The notes under the pieces were generated by a model. That model had not been told where the DNA came from and ran no database searches. It saw only the letters and a list, made by a program, of their open reading frames with translations. Positions 40,001-64,000 of a stretch of 64,000 nucleotides of DNA are shown here, in pieces. The translations under genes and the position numbers were made by a program. The stretch lies in assembly GCA_012861695.1 (NCBI GenBank), contig JAAOOA010000002.1, positions 26,266,898-26,330,897 of the forward strand, in the 5' to 3' direction. The first letter of the stretch is position 1. Each line of letters opens with the position of its first letter. The DNA comes from Trematomus loennbergii. Lineage: Eukaryota > Chordata > Actinopteri > Perciformes > Nototheniidae.

Positions 40001-40262
40001 TAAAGTGTAAATTACATAATGTGACTGCTACCCGTGTATCAACTCACTGGACAGTCTACTGTCAACATGTCGCTGACATTTGAATAGAGACAAGTGTTTG
40101 AGGAAGTATTACTTATCAGATTACTGTCATAGGGGAAGTACAGTGCATCATTGAAGTGAGAAAATCTTACTTAAATGACTTTTCCATTGTTTTTATGTAA
40201 GATTGCTGTCATATACTGGCAAAAGTCTCTGGGGACATACTCCCCAACACTGTGAAGAATGA
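34085..40262 (+). CDS. B7-family (CD80/CD86-like) membrane Ig protein, nine exons, one frameshift
   Basis: Exons: 34085-34087 (only the ATG), 36015-36043, 36521-36579, 37729-38027, 38507-38782, 39445-39570, 39706-39736, 39898-39936 and 40202-40262. All have GT/AG borders, and the Ig exons have phase-1 borders. Exons 1-3 encode a modestly hydrophobic leader. Exon 4 is a V-type Ig domain with GGSVTFYC and the closing GDYQC. Exon 5 is a C-type domain with the B7-typical GYPEAEVKW and several N-glycosylation sites (NIS, NIT, NVT, NTS, NCS). Exon 6 is a transmembrane helix (VVAVCIVVVMVVTLLL) followed by CKSKKCKKG. Exons 7-9 are a short acidic tail. One base is missing after FYC, near 37785-37790. 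With it restored the model is 924 nt (307 residues). Such proteins costimulate or inhibit T cells through CD28-type receptors. CD80/86-like is the best fit; ICOSL- or PD-L-like alternatives are not excluded. Confidence 0.82.
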
Positions 40263-41005
40263 AATCATATCACAAATGGTAAAATGTGTGTTTTACTGTT
40301 ACACTGACCTCTACTGACATAATTTGGATCTGTTACACAAATTATTGTGTTTCATCTTTTTGAAATACAGAACATTGTTGTTGTTGTTGCTGCTGCTGTT
40401 GCACTTGAATTGAATTTATTTATTCAATGTATATATTAGAACGTTATTTTTGTCAATATCTATTTTTTAAATGTACTGTTGTTCCCCTATTTCGTCTAGG
40501 GTTATTCTCTTTTCAGTTTACTCTGTAAATAGTTTCAATGTGAGAAGCTGAGAAAAGTAAAGAAATAGACGTCAGAATAATGTTTGCACATAAATTGTTC
40601 TCTGCGGTATCGTACATTTTCTGCAATAAATTCCAATATTTTAGGATTTCCTTGTAAAAGTGCAATATTCAATACAAATTATTTTTTAGCTAAGAATGTT
40701 GGTCTCTGTCAGAACTTAAGCAATTGGTTTTCTGGTGACTGTTCTCCTATTCAATATTTATGTTGCAACATATTTAGTTAATTTTAAGGATTTATTTCTC
40801 AATATCATTATTTAATTTATTTACCCTACTGTTCGGGAAAGCTGGCTTTTCTTCCTCATTCCTAAGAAAAAACATCTCAAACTGCTTCTTTCATTTCCTT
40901 AATTTGTAACAAACAATCCTGTTGGATGGCTATGTTAACTCAATTTTACATGAGTTCATTTTTATTCTTTGGTAATCCAATAAAGTAAATTAAACATGTT
41001 TGAAT
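40263..41005 (+). other. 3' UTR and polyadenylation signals of the B7-like gene
   Basis: AATAAA occurs at 40625-40630 and again at 40979-40984, the latter followed by a GT-rich segment (TTTTTGTTGTGTTG) typical downstream of cleavage sites. The UTR includes a GTT/GCT trinucleotide run at about 40376-40402. Confidence 0.55.
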
Positions 41006-45619
<4,614 letters not shown>

Positions 45620-45763
45620 ATTGTGTGTCCAAGGGAGAGTGCTAGCCCAACAGCCTGTAGGGGAATCCACATTTGTTTGTAGTGCGCAAGCCTGTGTTTG
45701 CATGACTGCCCTAATGCATTTGCACCCACCTTTGTTTGGCACTGCTTGTATTTGCTGTGTAAA

Positions 45764-45778
45764 TGCGTGTGTGTGTCT

Positions 45779-45827
<49 letters not shown>
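45764..45827. repeat. (TG)n microsatellite with TCTG start
   Basis: About 60 bp; the first units are mixed TGTC/TGTG. Confidence 0.93.
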
Positions 45828-53230
<7,403 letters not shown>

Positions 53231-53969
53231 CGATGAATACCATTGTTGACTCCAAGTGTGAATGTGCATATGATCATCTTTTTATGGAACTCTCTATTCA
53301 CACAGTCCGTAGAGCAAAAGATTCAAAATAATTTTTGCTGAATTGCAATACGTGGGGTTAAAAAAGAAAAGAAAACCAGAACAGGAAACGAAAGAAAATA
53401 GAAACTGTGGTCAGTTTCATGTCAGTTATGATGGATTTCAAGTGTGACGTTTTGACAACAGAAAGAGAGTAGTGAAACTTCCACAGAAACTTCTCAAAGT
53501 AGTCTTGTGACCTATTACATTCTCTGTAGTTTATTGTAATGTTCAGCATTTTGCAAACAGTAATTGTTTCAACACACAATGAATATACATGTCCTGTTTT
53601 CACCTGAAGCATATATTATTGTCTGTTTTTATGTCTTTTTTGTCAAAACATAGCAGAGACTCTGTGTTGCAGTTCCACTCTCATAGAAGCAGTTTACAAA
53701 TGTGATAATCTACCAACTTTCAACAGACACGTTTCCATTTACAGGAAGTCAGTACTTGAATATATTGTTGGATTTGGAGTTTCAATGTAAAATGTAATCA
53801 CCAGACAATGACCAAATGGTATAAATAGCCCTTTTGTCCTTCTGATAGTCCTTAATATCTATTTTTCAGCCACTCCAAATATGTATACTGTCATAGAACC
53901 ACAAACACAAAAAAGTACATTATATCTTAACAGTGTATATGACATCTCACTACTCTGTATGCGTACAGT

Positions 53970-54111
<142 letters not shown>

Positions 54112-56410
54112 TAACCCGATGTCTTTTAATCTATCCTCTGCCACAGGACATGTTCACACTTCTCCCTCTAGATGCTCTCACTCCACGATCACATCATTAT
54201 GACTTAAGCCTGGAAGCTGATCCAAAAGTTACATAGAGATGCGACATGCTAAATATTTAGCATGGCAACGTGGGTTTCAAATGCAAGCTGTCTATTAAAC
54301 TACCAAAATGTTTGATGCAAAGCATAAACACAGTCATGTTTGGTAACACTAATATTGTACATATCAAGAAACTAACTGTTCACACAGTGTGTAATCTGTT
54401 GATAGAGTATAGACACATTAGTAATTTGTCAGTAAAACATGTAAATGTCTATAGAGCAAAACAGCTTAAACTGATTAATCTGCACAGCTGTCTGTTCAGC
54501 ATTACTCATTTAAATAGTCAACAGGAATTATCTGCATGTTCCTTACTCATTTTTCTTACTAAACACTCCTGCTCTGACATATTTAGGTGTCATGTGTATG
54601 AAATAGGACAGCCGTACACTGTCAACACCTGGTGGGAGCATGAGTATTGTGAACAGACGTTCTGTTTAAAGTGGAGAAGTGTTTGAACACAGTGCGAGAG
54701 TGATGCACTTGTGTTCTTAGTCAACACAGATTTCATTTTTTACTCATCATCATAGAAGCCACAGACCTTTTTTTAACCTTTGCTGGCTTGAACTGCTCTC
54801 GAGAGCCCTGAGATTAGAGGACAAAACTCTTTTAAGTGCTTTCTAACGTCAGCAGGCAAACTCAACGCCACTCCCAATGCAACCGTGACATCAGCCATGG
54901 CAACCATGACTTCCCTTTTTTATTTGGCTGACACAGACTTGAATGCATACGCTCACCTACAGTTCAAAATGAAGAGTAACCTGCATACATTTGAGACAAA
55001 ACTCCTCCTACAAACCTGTGCTTTAAAGACACTGCTGCATTATAGCATGACGCTAAACAGGCCTGCATGGATCAGTGAGTGCATACATATGGTAAATGAT
55101 TTAACAGGATTAAGTAATCCGATTCCAAAAAATAAGTATCTTTACCCAGCTCAGATTACATTTTTAAAAGTGCGATTTGATTGTAGTTACATTTTCATGG
55201 ATAACATTTTTGTATATGTATTTGAAATATGGTTTTTTAAATTATGGGAAAATTATCACGTTTACAAATGCTATTAAAATATGTTCTTCTGTATATCAAC
55301 AGGACTGACGCCTCTCAGGTTGCCAGTTTTGTCAATGCTAATATTTTATTTTTGTATGTGTTTTTAAAGTGTGGATAATGGAGTTTAATTGTTTTTTATT
55401 CACATTAAAAATAAAAGTGCTCCTATTGTGTCCTCCAAGTGGCCTTTGAAAAGAGAACATCATCCCAAATGTTGTATAATACATATTTAGTTATGCATGT
55501 CGAGGCAAAAACATAAAAAAGTAAAACATAAAATTAACTACAAAAATAAAACTACAGCTGAGGCACCAGCCACCAAATCTTACGCAGGGGAATAATCAAA
55601 CTCCTCGCAAGAATGTAGTTCATGCAGTTTATTCCAATAAAAAAATTACAAAGAGCAAAGGTGTTCCTGCCCTGTTCCTTTCCTTTTGCATATACGTGTG
55701 CGTTACCCACCTCCACCTGTCTCCAATAAATACTCATCACCAGGCATACATTACACTTTAATTAAACAAAACAAAAAATCAAAAAATTCCAATAAACAAT
55801 TATAAATACTACAAACAAAGACGGCAAGAAAGTAAAAGTTTAATTATTAAATAACATAAATCAAGGTATAGCTCCAACAGTGCACCTGGGTTTGAGAGAG
55901 TGCAGGAAATGAAACCGAAAGCAGAGAAATGATAGAAAACATATTGGAAATAGTGTTGATGGAAAGACATAAAGATGGATGTCAAACATAAACCGTCTCA
56001 GAGGGACAGTCAAATGTTCCATTCTCCCCATCTTATTCCGAAGCCAGTGGATGTTTTCACTCCAGGATGTACAGCGAGAAACAATACAAGTGTTAGATGC
56101 CCCCTCAACACTGTCTTTCTCCCTGTGCTTTACACTTCTCCATGTCAACCCCTCAATCATTGTCCCCTAGCCTAACCCCAATCAGGATCAGGACCTGCTG
56201 ACCTTCCCACTGACCCCTCTGTTGACCCCCCCCCTTCCCAGTGTATGTTGCCACGGGGAGGCCTGAGGATTAGTCGCTATGGAAACAGCTGGCACTCTTG
56301 TCTTTTTGCTTTTGTTTTTCTTAGATCTTGAGAGTATCACCAAGTATTTTAGTCTGTAGTTTGAGTAACAAAACAAAACTTTAGGTCATTGGGGAAAGGA
56401 GCACTTTTAG
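54112..56410. other. Gene-free interval
   Basis: AT-rich sequence with no supported coding, RNA or transposon feature. Confidence 0.45.
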
Positions 56411-56470
56411 TGGTGGTGTGCGTGTGTGCGTGTGCGTGTGCGTGTGTGTGTGGTGTGTGTGTGTGTGTGT

Positions 56471-56541
<71 letters not shown>
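56411..56541. repeat. (TG)n microsatellite with CGTG start
   Basis: About 130 bp beginning with GTGCGTGTGCG units, then TG with GGTG interruptions. Confidence 0.96.
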
Positions 56542-56544
<3 letters not shown>

Positions 56545-59500
56545 GAGGGGTAACCTATGACCCCTGGATTCCTGTATTCCCACTAGGAGCCAAATCATTC
56601 CCAGTCCAAATGATTTGAACACTAATGCAACCTCCACACTAACATCCTTTACAAATGTACTGTAGGCACACACAAACACACACAAAAACATTTCATCTCT
56701 GTAATTTAATGTTTTTTATTCCTGACACAGCCTTTACACCCACACACTGATACATACACACACCTAGTATAAATAATATAAAGACAGATTGACCCTGCAG
56801 ACTGGGAGATTGAATCTATTGGAGAGGAGGTTGGAGAAAAATAATTCCATCATATTTCTCTGAGAAACTTGGGTGAACCTTTTACCCTTTTTTTAAAGAA
56901 ATGTCAGAAAAAATCCAATGGATGTTTTTGTCTAGATTGAAGCAAATAATAAGATCTGGAATGACATGGTGTCTAGACAGAAAGCGTTATTAAGTCGTTT
57001 GTCATCTATTTGAATCAATACAGCTGTCTACAATGTTGTTTTATTGAGTAAACGGCTTCAAGTGTATGTGCATAGACTAGCTAAGGTTAGACGTATTTGG
57101 CTCTGAACGGTGCTCAAATGTATTAACTATACTCAATAGTTTATTTTTTAATATATAGAGTTTATTTTAATTTTATTTAAATATAAAAAGCTAAGTAGGT
57201 TTGACAATGTTTACAGAAACAAATCCATTTGAGAGCAAGTCGGCACTCACAAAACCAAAGCACCAGAACAATCCATCACTAAGGTCAAAGTTCGGTTTTA
57301 AGGTGTTGTAATGTGAGCCGAACACCACACACACCTCAATTAAATGTAACCAGATGGCCATTCATTGTAGAAATCGTCTTGTTTTCAGCTACTAATGAGG
57401 TGTAATGGAGTTTGAGTAGAGGTGAGATGCAAATAAACTTGGAATATGTTAGCTTTGATAAAGAAACTCATGTGCTGGTACTACCCACACTTATACAGAG
57501 AAGCTAAAGTAGAACCATATGGTGGTCAAACATTGTGTAGAAAACTTCTGAATGTTTTACGGTAGTTGACACCATTACAAGAGATTTGTGTCAAACACAT
57601 ATCAATCTTCTCGGACAGAACATCCACTGCGTGAAGAACTGACTTCGACAATGAGGGCAGAAATTGATTAACAGCTGGAAAAATGGAAGAGGAAACAGAA
57701 AGAGGGCAAAAGGACAAAGACTTACAACCTAAAGAGTGTTGCAGTGCTGAGACTGATACACACACTCTGGGAAGTTAGTGATAGAGGATGACTGCTGCAA
57801 AAAGCGCTGATTTATTTTGCCAAAATTGACATATGGTTGTAGAAGAAGAATAAAATACAAACCATATATTCTACAGTCACCACCATCTGGGGAAACTCTT
57901 TCACGTTTTCCATTTGGAAGCAAAACAAGGGGAAAGAGAAAAGGAAAAAACAAAAGAAATAACAAAGCATGAGGTCAAAAGGTTTTAGCTGGCCAGTGGC
58001 AGAAGTCAAAGGTTAATGTGAGACTGCATCCTGTCAACAAATAGCTGAGCATCCATGTTATCTGCCAATCAAACAGTTGTGTAGACAGTGTAGGATAACA
58101 TCTCCTGTGTTGAAGATAGCTATATTTAGTGGGACAGCTAGATTGAATAACAGAAACAATTGTTATGTTCAATTTAAGAATCATTGTGTTTTCAATATCT
58201 TAGAATGAGCTGATCGTATCTACAAAGGGAGCGAGTCCACTTTAGCAGAGTCCGCCATTTTTCAAACCAAACAGTACTGTAGCTTCACATTTTTTCATTA
58301 GCCAAAATCCACTGTACACTGTACTGTACTGTAGTGCCACAGGGAGGGGTGAGCAGAGGGGTATTTAGTTGGTTGCAATTTGCAACCTGACCACTAGATG
58401 CCATTGAATCATACACACTGGTCTTTTAAGTTAAACATGTTGTGCAAAGTGAAGAAATGTCAAAGAATCCTTTAAGAAAGGGAATAGCAGAAACGTTTTC
58501 ATATCCTGCAAACATAAAGCATGTTGTTTTTCAAATTGTTTTCATTTGTGAGTAGATATATCTTTCTTTTATCTCACCCATGGAAAAAAAGTAGTGGAGT
58601 TTCTGGAGAATCGACATGACTTATCAGAAAAACACCCAGTGAGAATTGATGCCAAAGGGGATGGAGAAAGTGAGGAAAGAATGGAAAAGACCAACGTACC
58701 ACAAGAGGGCTCTATTTCTGTCACTGACAGAAAACACACATACAAACAAACAAGTCACAATGCAGGAGCTTTTCTCATCAAACACATGTAATGCCAGCTG
58801 AACAAAAGGCCCGACTAATCAACTCGGAGGTAGGTGTCCGGTCTGATCCAGGCCTGCTAATAGAGTGTCAGGAATCACTGGATTAACATGAGAAAGACTC
58901 CACTGATCCTCACAGAAAGACAGATAGCAAAGTAGTAATCCTCAAACAGCTCACAATAAACCAGTCTGTGATTAAACAGAGATGTTACATTTCTGTTATC
59001 CATGTATAAATTAGTATAAAGAACAATATGGAAGAAATGCGTTCAAGACATAGTTCATATTTATTATATCAGTGCTGCTGATTTTTTTAATGATAGAGTT
59101 TATGACTTTGTTACTTACTACCCTGAACAGCTTAAAATACCTCACTTTTCACAAGGAAATGATGCCCCACATTTTCAACAATGAAGCTACATTAGATCAA
59201 ACATTATGTCCTTGATATTCTTTAGTTTGTAAACACAAATGAAATATGTTCCTCAGAGAAAGTTCACTGTGACACATGGACTCTCCTGGAGATCATATGC
59301 AACATAAACCCATGTGAAGATGGTTGGTTTTAGTGAATTCTTACAATCTTTGTAAGAAGTAAGTCTGCATTTCTGTGCGACACTGGATATCAGCATTTGG
59401 GAATCAGAGGCACAATGGTCAGTGTGGTTAAAAGCGATGACAAGGGGCTGGGGGATAGAAAGTGAGCGAGAGCGAAAGCAAGAGACGACAGAGAGTGAGG

Positions 59501-62160
59501 CTGAGGTCTGTTTTTATTGGACTGTTTCTGGAAGCAACAAATGTTCCCTTAACTTTACAGGGGAAATTCTCCCACAAGATTTTTACAGACTTTAGCACAG
59601 AGTGAAGAACAGATGAGAAGAGAAGGAAAGAAGGAGAGAGAAGAGATTAGCTATAACCCTTTGTATGAGTTGGCATTTGTAGAGCCAAGGCATTCCCATT
59701 TAAATAAGCCCCCTTCTATTGGCCAATTATCAGTTAAACTTCCAAAAGGCTGACAGAAAATGTTTCAAAGTTATATTATGACAAAAAGCAAGGACCAGTG
59801 TGTATGACTCTCCTAGCACTGATATGTTACCATAACAATGGTCTCATTTGGCTAAACATTTTATATGAAGCTTTCCATGATGTGTAGCTGGGTGGCCTGC
59901 TGATGACAGAAGCCATCGAGCAATTGGATATTGCAGCAGCTGCTGATAGTCAGTGGAAGAACTAAGGCTAAAAGACAATGCACGCTCACATTAAAGGTTT
60001 ATCTTGCGAAAAATCTGCTCTGACATTTAACAAATATGCTATTTTCTATTTCTTTGTCTTCACATCAAAAAGGCACACATGCCCTTTCAAATCTCTTAAA
60101 GGTCAGGGGTCAAGTGTGTTTCTATACCGTCTATCCCCCATTTCTCTTCAGCTCGTCCCTCATTCCTCCAATGGCGAGTTCCCCAGGGGACAGGTGTGTC
60201 GCTCCCCCCATTGCTCTCTATCCCCCCTCCCTGGCGCCAAGGGACAGGTGTGGGGTGTGCTGGCCTTGCAGTGACCTCCTTACCTGGGGGTAGTCGGGGG
60301 TCTCCTCCTCCTCCTCCTGCTTTCTTTTTGTCCTGTACCTATAGGGCTGCCTTCCACCTGCTCCACTCCCACCTGCTTCTTAGTAATGGAGTTCGAATCT
60401 GGAGTGGACAAACAAGAGAAGTAGTAGGGGGGTTGATTTGGGGTACAAAATCAAGACTGACAAAGATAGAGTGGGGGATGGGAGACAAGACAAATGCAAA
60501 GGAGTCAAACATCTCCCAGAGTGAATGTACTGAGTGTGTGAGTGAATAACAGAGTAAAGAGTCAGAGAGAGTGAGACGGACATGTGATACGCCACAGCCC
60601 ACCAGTTTCTTTGTTCTGCCCCTCCAGCAACTGACAGACAGGACAATAGCACCTGGCACTGCTATCGCTCCTCCCTCCTTTTCTCTCCTCATCTCTGCCT
60701 CTCCAACTCCATTCATCTCCATGTGGCACTCTTGCACACGGCGGATGTTTTAAATAAAGGCAACAGAACCTCATGATCATGTGTTTTGCTCACCATGCGC
60801 TGGAATGACTCTCTACCCAAGTTTCCACTCTTATCTTGGTGCCTCAAGCTAACACAGGGCCAAACTGAGAACCATGGGAAAAATGCAGCATGTGAAACAT
60901 TGTGACCGTAGGGTGCATGAGAAAAAGTATTTATTTCTTAAGCTAACAAAAAACACATAAATGTTGATTGTTGCCTAATACAGCATTTCCATCACCTTGC
61001 ACAACTTTTGAATAGATTTGAGAAAACAATCTGTGGTGTCATTTATCTGCATTTATCAAAGTTGTTCTACTCTCCACCTCTAATTGTATGCTGTTCAAAT
61101 TACGGTTGAAATAAAAAAATAACCTGCAGATTATTTACACCATTAATTGATCATATTTGAAGCCATGTAACGTAAAAAGTTAAATAAAAAATGCTTATCA
61201 TTGAAGCCCAAAAATACGCATTGCTTGTACTGCATCACCGCCAGTTCACAACCAAAATATATTTCATTCATCATAATAAATTACAAAGGAGTGCAGCAAA
61301 TCATCACAATTAAGAATGTGGCCTGTAAATGTTTGGCTTCTTTTTGCTTAATAAAAATCTCCTTCAAAATATCAAATACTCAACAAATTGTTGCTGCTTT
61401 TCAGATATGAGCCTCAATGTTCCCTTAATAGAAACTGATTCCCTTTTATTGGGACGTCTTTGACTTTCAAGTTTATGAAAGCTATGAGTGACATGGCTGA
61501 TGTCCGGCATAGTTTGGCAATGCACACAAACATTTTTTCTATTTTTTTGTAATATTCAGAAGCATTTATTGTTTCTGTGCATTATTCTCCCTCTTTGTTT
61601 TTTCCTTGTTCTCTCTCTGAACTCTTCACCCCGTGGTTGCACTTCTGACTCTTTGCTTCCCCTAGCCCTGCACACAAAGACTCATTCACACACTCATACA
61701 CCTGCCCTGAATTCAAACACACACCGTAGTGTGTAGAAGAAGTCTGATGTTGCGTTACCTTAATCGAGGTCCTTAAGGACCTTAAGGCATGTTCAAGTAA
61801 TTTCAATATGTCATCCAGTGGAATAAGTGCTATTGAAATACTAAGTGTTATAAAACTAGATATACTGTATAACAGGCTGGAAAGAAATGCTTTAACTACT
61901 GAGCAGGGAATATTGTGTAAGGAGTGGAAAGCAAGGTATGGAAGGGCCCCTTTCCACACTAAAACTCCTGAGACCTATCCATTGTCCAGCCAACATCCTC
62001 TTTGTGTGTCTGTGTGTGCATGTTTGTGTGTGTGTGTGTAACAGGATGTCCCTGACATCTCTGAAAAGCAACTTTACCTCCCTCCACACCCTGCACACCC
62101 AATTCCTGTGCATTGTTTCCTACCAAGAAGCAAGAGGGACAGAGAAGGAGTGCGTATGTG
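56542..62160. other. Gene-free interval
   Basis: I see no gene I can support. One exon-like minus-strand segment at 60284-60398 is described among the findings. A CCT trinucleotide run lies at about 60304-60319. Confidence 0.4.
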
Positions 62161-63374
<1,214 letters not shown>

Positions 63375-63470
63375 TATATCTTGCCCAAGGACAGTGTGAT
63401 ATGTAGTAGAGCGACCAACAATTTGATCAGTTGTTGCTCTACCTCCTGAACTACCTGACTCCCAACAACC
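63375..63470 (-). mobile_element. Degenerate tRNA-derived SINE fragment
   Basis: On the minus strand it reads TTCAGGAGGTAGAGCAACAA, then a decayed B-box region (GTTGGTCGCTC) and GTCCTTGGGCAAG. The same order of blocks occurs in the SINE at 10390-10641. It is strongly mutated. Confidence 0.55.
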
Positions 63471-63721
63471 AGTCTTGTCCTGTCTCTTAACCTTTTTATT
63501 CAACATGTTATATGTGTAAAAATGACATGGGGTGCCACCAGCGAGGCTACCAGTAGAGTCGTGTAATCTAGTTTCAGCATGAATGCGACAAAGACACATA
63601 CTCCTTTTCTCATCTATATCTTGGAAAGAAAACAAATATCAAACTATTGCTTTAAAGCTTTTAATCCATGTCTACCAGGAACCTGCACTGGCAACCCACC
63701 CAAAGAGCAGGCTTGGAATTA

Positions 63722-64000
63722 GGCCTCGTCCACACGGAGACGAAACTGAGACGAAACGGATTTCGAACCGAAGTCGATTTCAAAAAGTCTTCCGTCCACA
63801 CGGAATCGGCTCAAGAAACGTGTCCGTCCCATAAGACTGTATATATAAATGGACGTAGGGTCCGTGACGTCACCCATAGGATTCTGCAGAGTTGCCGAGA
63901 AGCCCTTAGTAGGCGGAGTCGGCCACTAACGGCTCGACAGTGACGTCAGAGTCTAACTCCCGCCTGCTCCAAATAAGGGCAAAGAGGCGGAGCCGAGGCG
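63722..64000. mobile_element. Left part of a Harbinger-like element running off the window
   Basis: TTA at 63719-63721 is followed by GGCCTCGTCCACACGGAGAC, a relative of the ends of the 20241-21188 element. The interior carries a second internal copy of the CGTCCACACGG motif at 63792. It also has TATATATAAATGG and a TGACGTCAC palindrome, both common in dispersed fish repeats. The right end is not in the window. Confidence 0.55.

Noticed and set aside
61755..61840. Minus-strand exon-like segment (DDILKLLEHALRSLR) with a GTAACG donor
   Set aside because: Poor acceptor, overlaps a CTTAAGG palindrome and has no neighbouring exon or family match.

Overview
The window looks like genomic DNA from a teleost fish, probably a spiny-rayed one. 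It has compact GT-AG introns, very long (TG/CA)n arrays, fish-type hAT, Harbinger-like and TTAA-flanked elements, a tRNA-derived SINE and an L2/CR1-type LINE remnant. No bacterial, phage or CRISPR-like feature is present. The species cannot be named from the sequence alone.

Positions 1-27,870 hold the 5' part of one gene on the minus strand, dync2h1, the heavy chain of cytoplasmic dynein-2, the retrograde motor of intraflagellar transport in cilia. I could place 37 consecutive coding exons, from the start codon at 26,713 to the exon carrying the AAA1 Walker B motif at 14-196. Together they cover about 1,777 residues of a protein of roughly 4,300. The rest lies to the left of the window. A promoter-like segment at about 27,750-27,870 carries an RFX-type X-box, as expected for a ciliary gene. 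The introns hold several DNA transposons with clear target-site duplications, a foldback element, a SINE, a GACTCG minisatellite and an antisense coiled-coil reading frame of unknown origin.

Positions 27,871-34,030 are intergenic. They contain a minus-strand LINE 3' fragment, a tandemly duplicated unit of about 359 bp with a CA array in each copy, and a TTAA-flanked element. Positions 34,031-41,000 hold a second gene on the plus strand. It encodes a B7/CD80-CD86-like membrane immunoglobulin-superfamily protein with nine small exons: leader, V-type Ig, C-type Ig, transmembrane and short cytoplasmic exons.

Positions 41,000-64,000 show no gene I can support. They hold long TG arrays, pyrimidine-rich tracts, a degenerate SINE and, at the right edge, the start of a Harbinger-like element.

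The most notable global observation concerns indels. Six dync2h1 exons and the B7 V-domain exon each carry small deletions that break the frame while every splice site stays intact. In dync2h1, adding back the eight missing bases makes the coding length exactly divisible by three. This fits residual long-read assembly errors better than gene decay. The two genes have no evident functional link. I found no convincing novel molecular system here; the unusual signals are structural (repeats, indels, splice-adjacent CA arrays) plus one unexplained coiled-coil frame.
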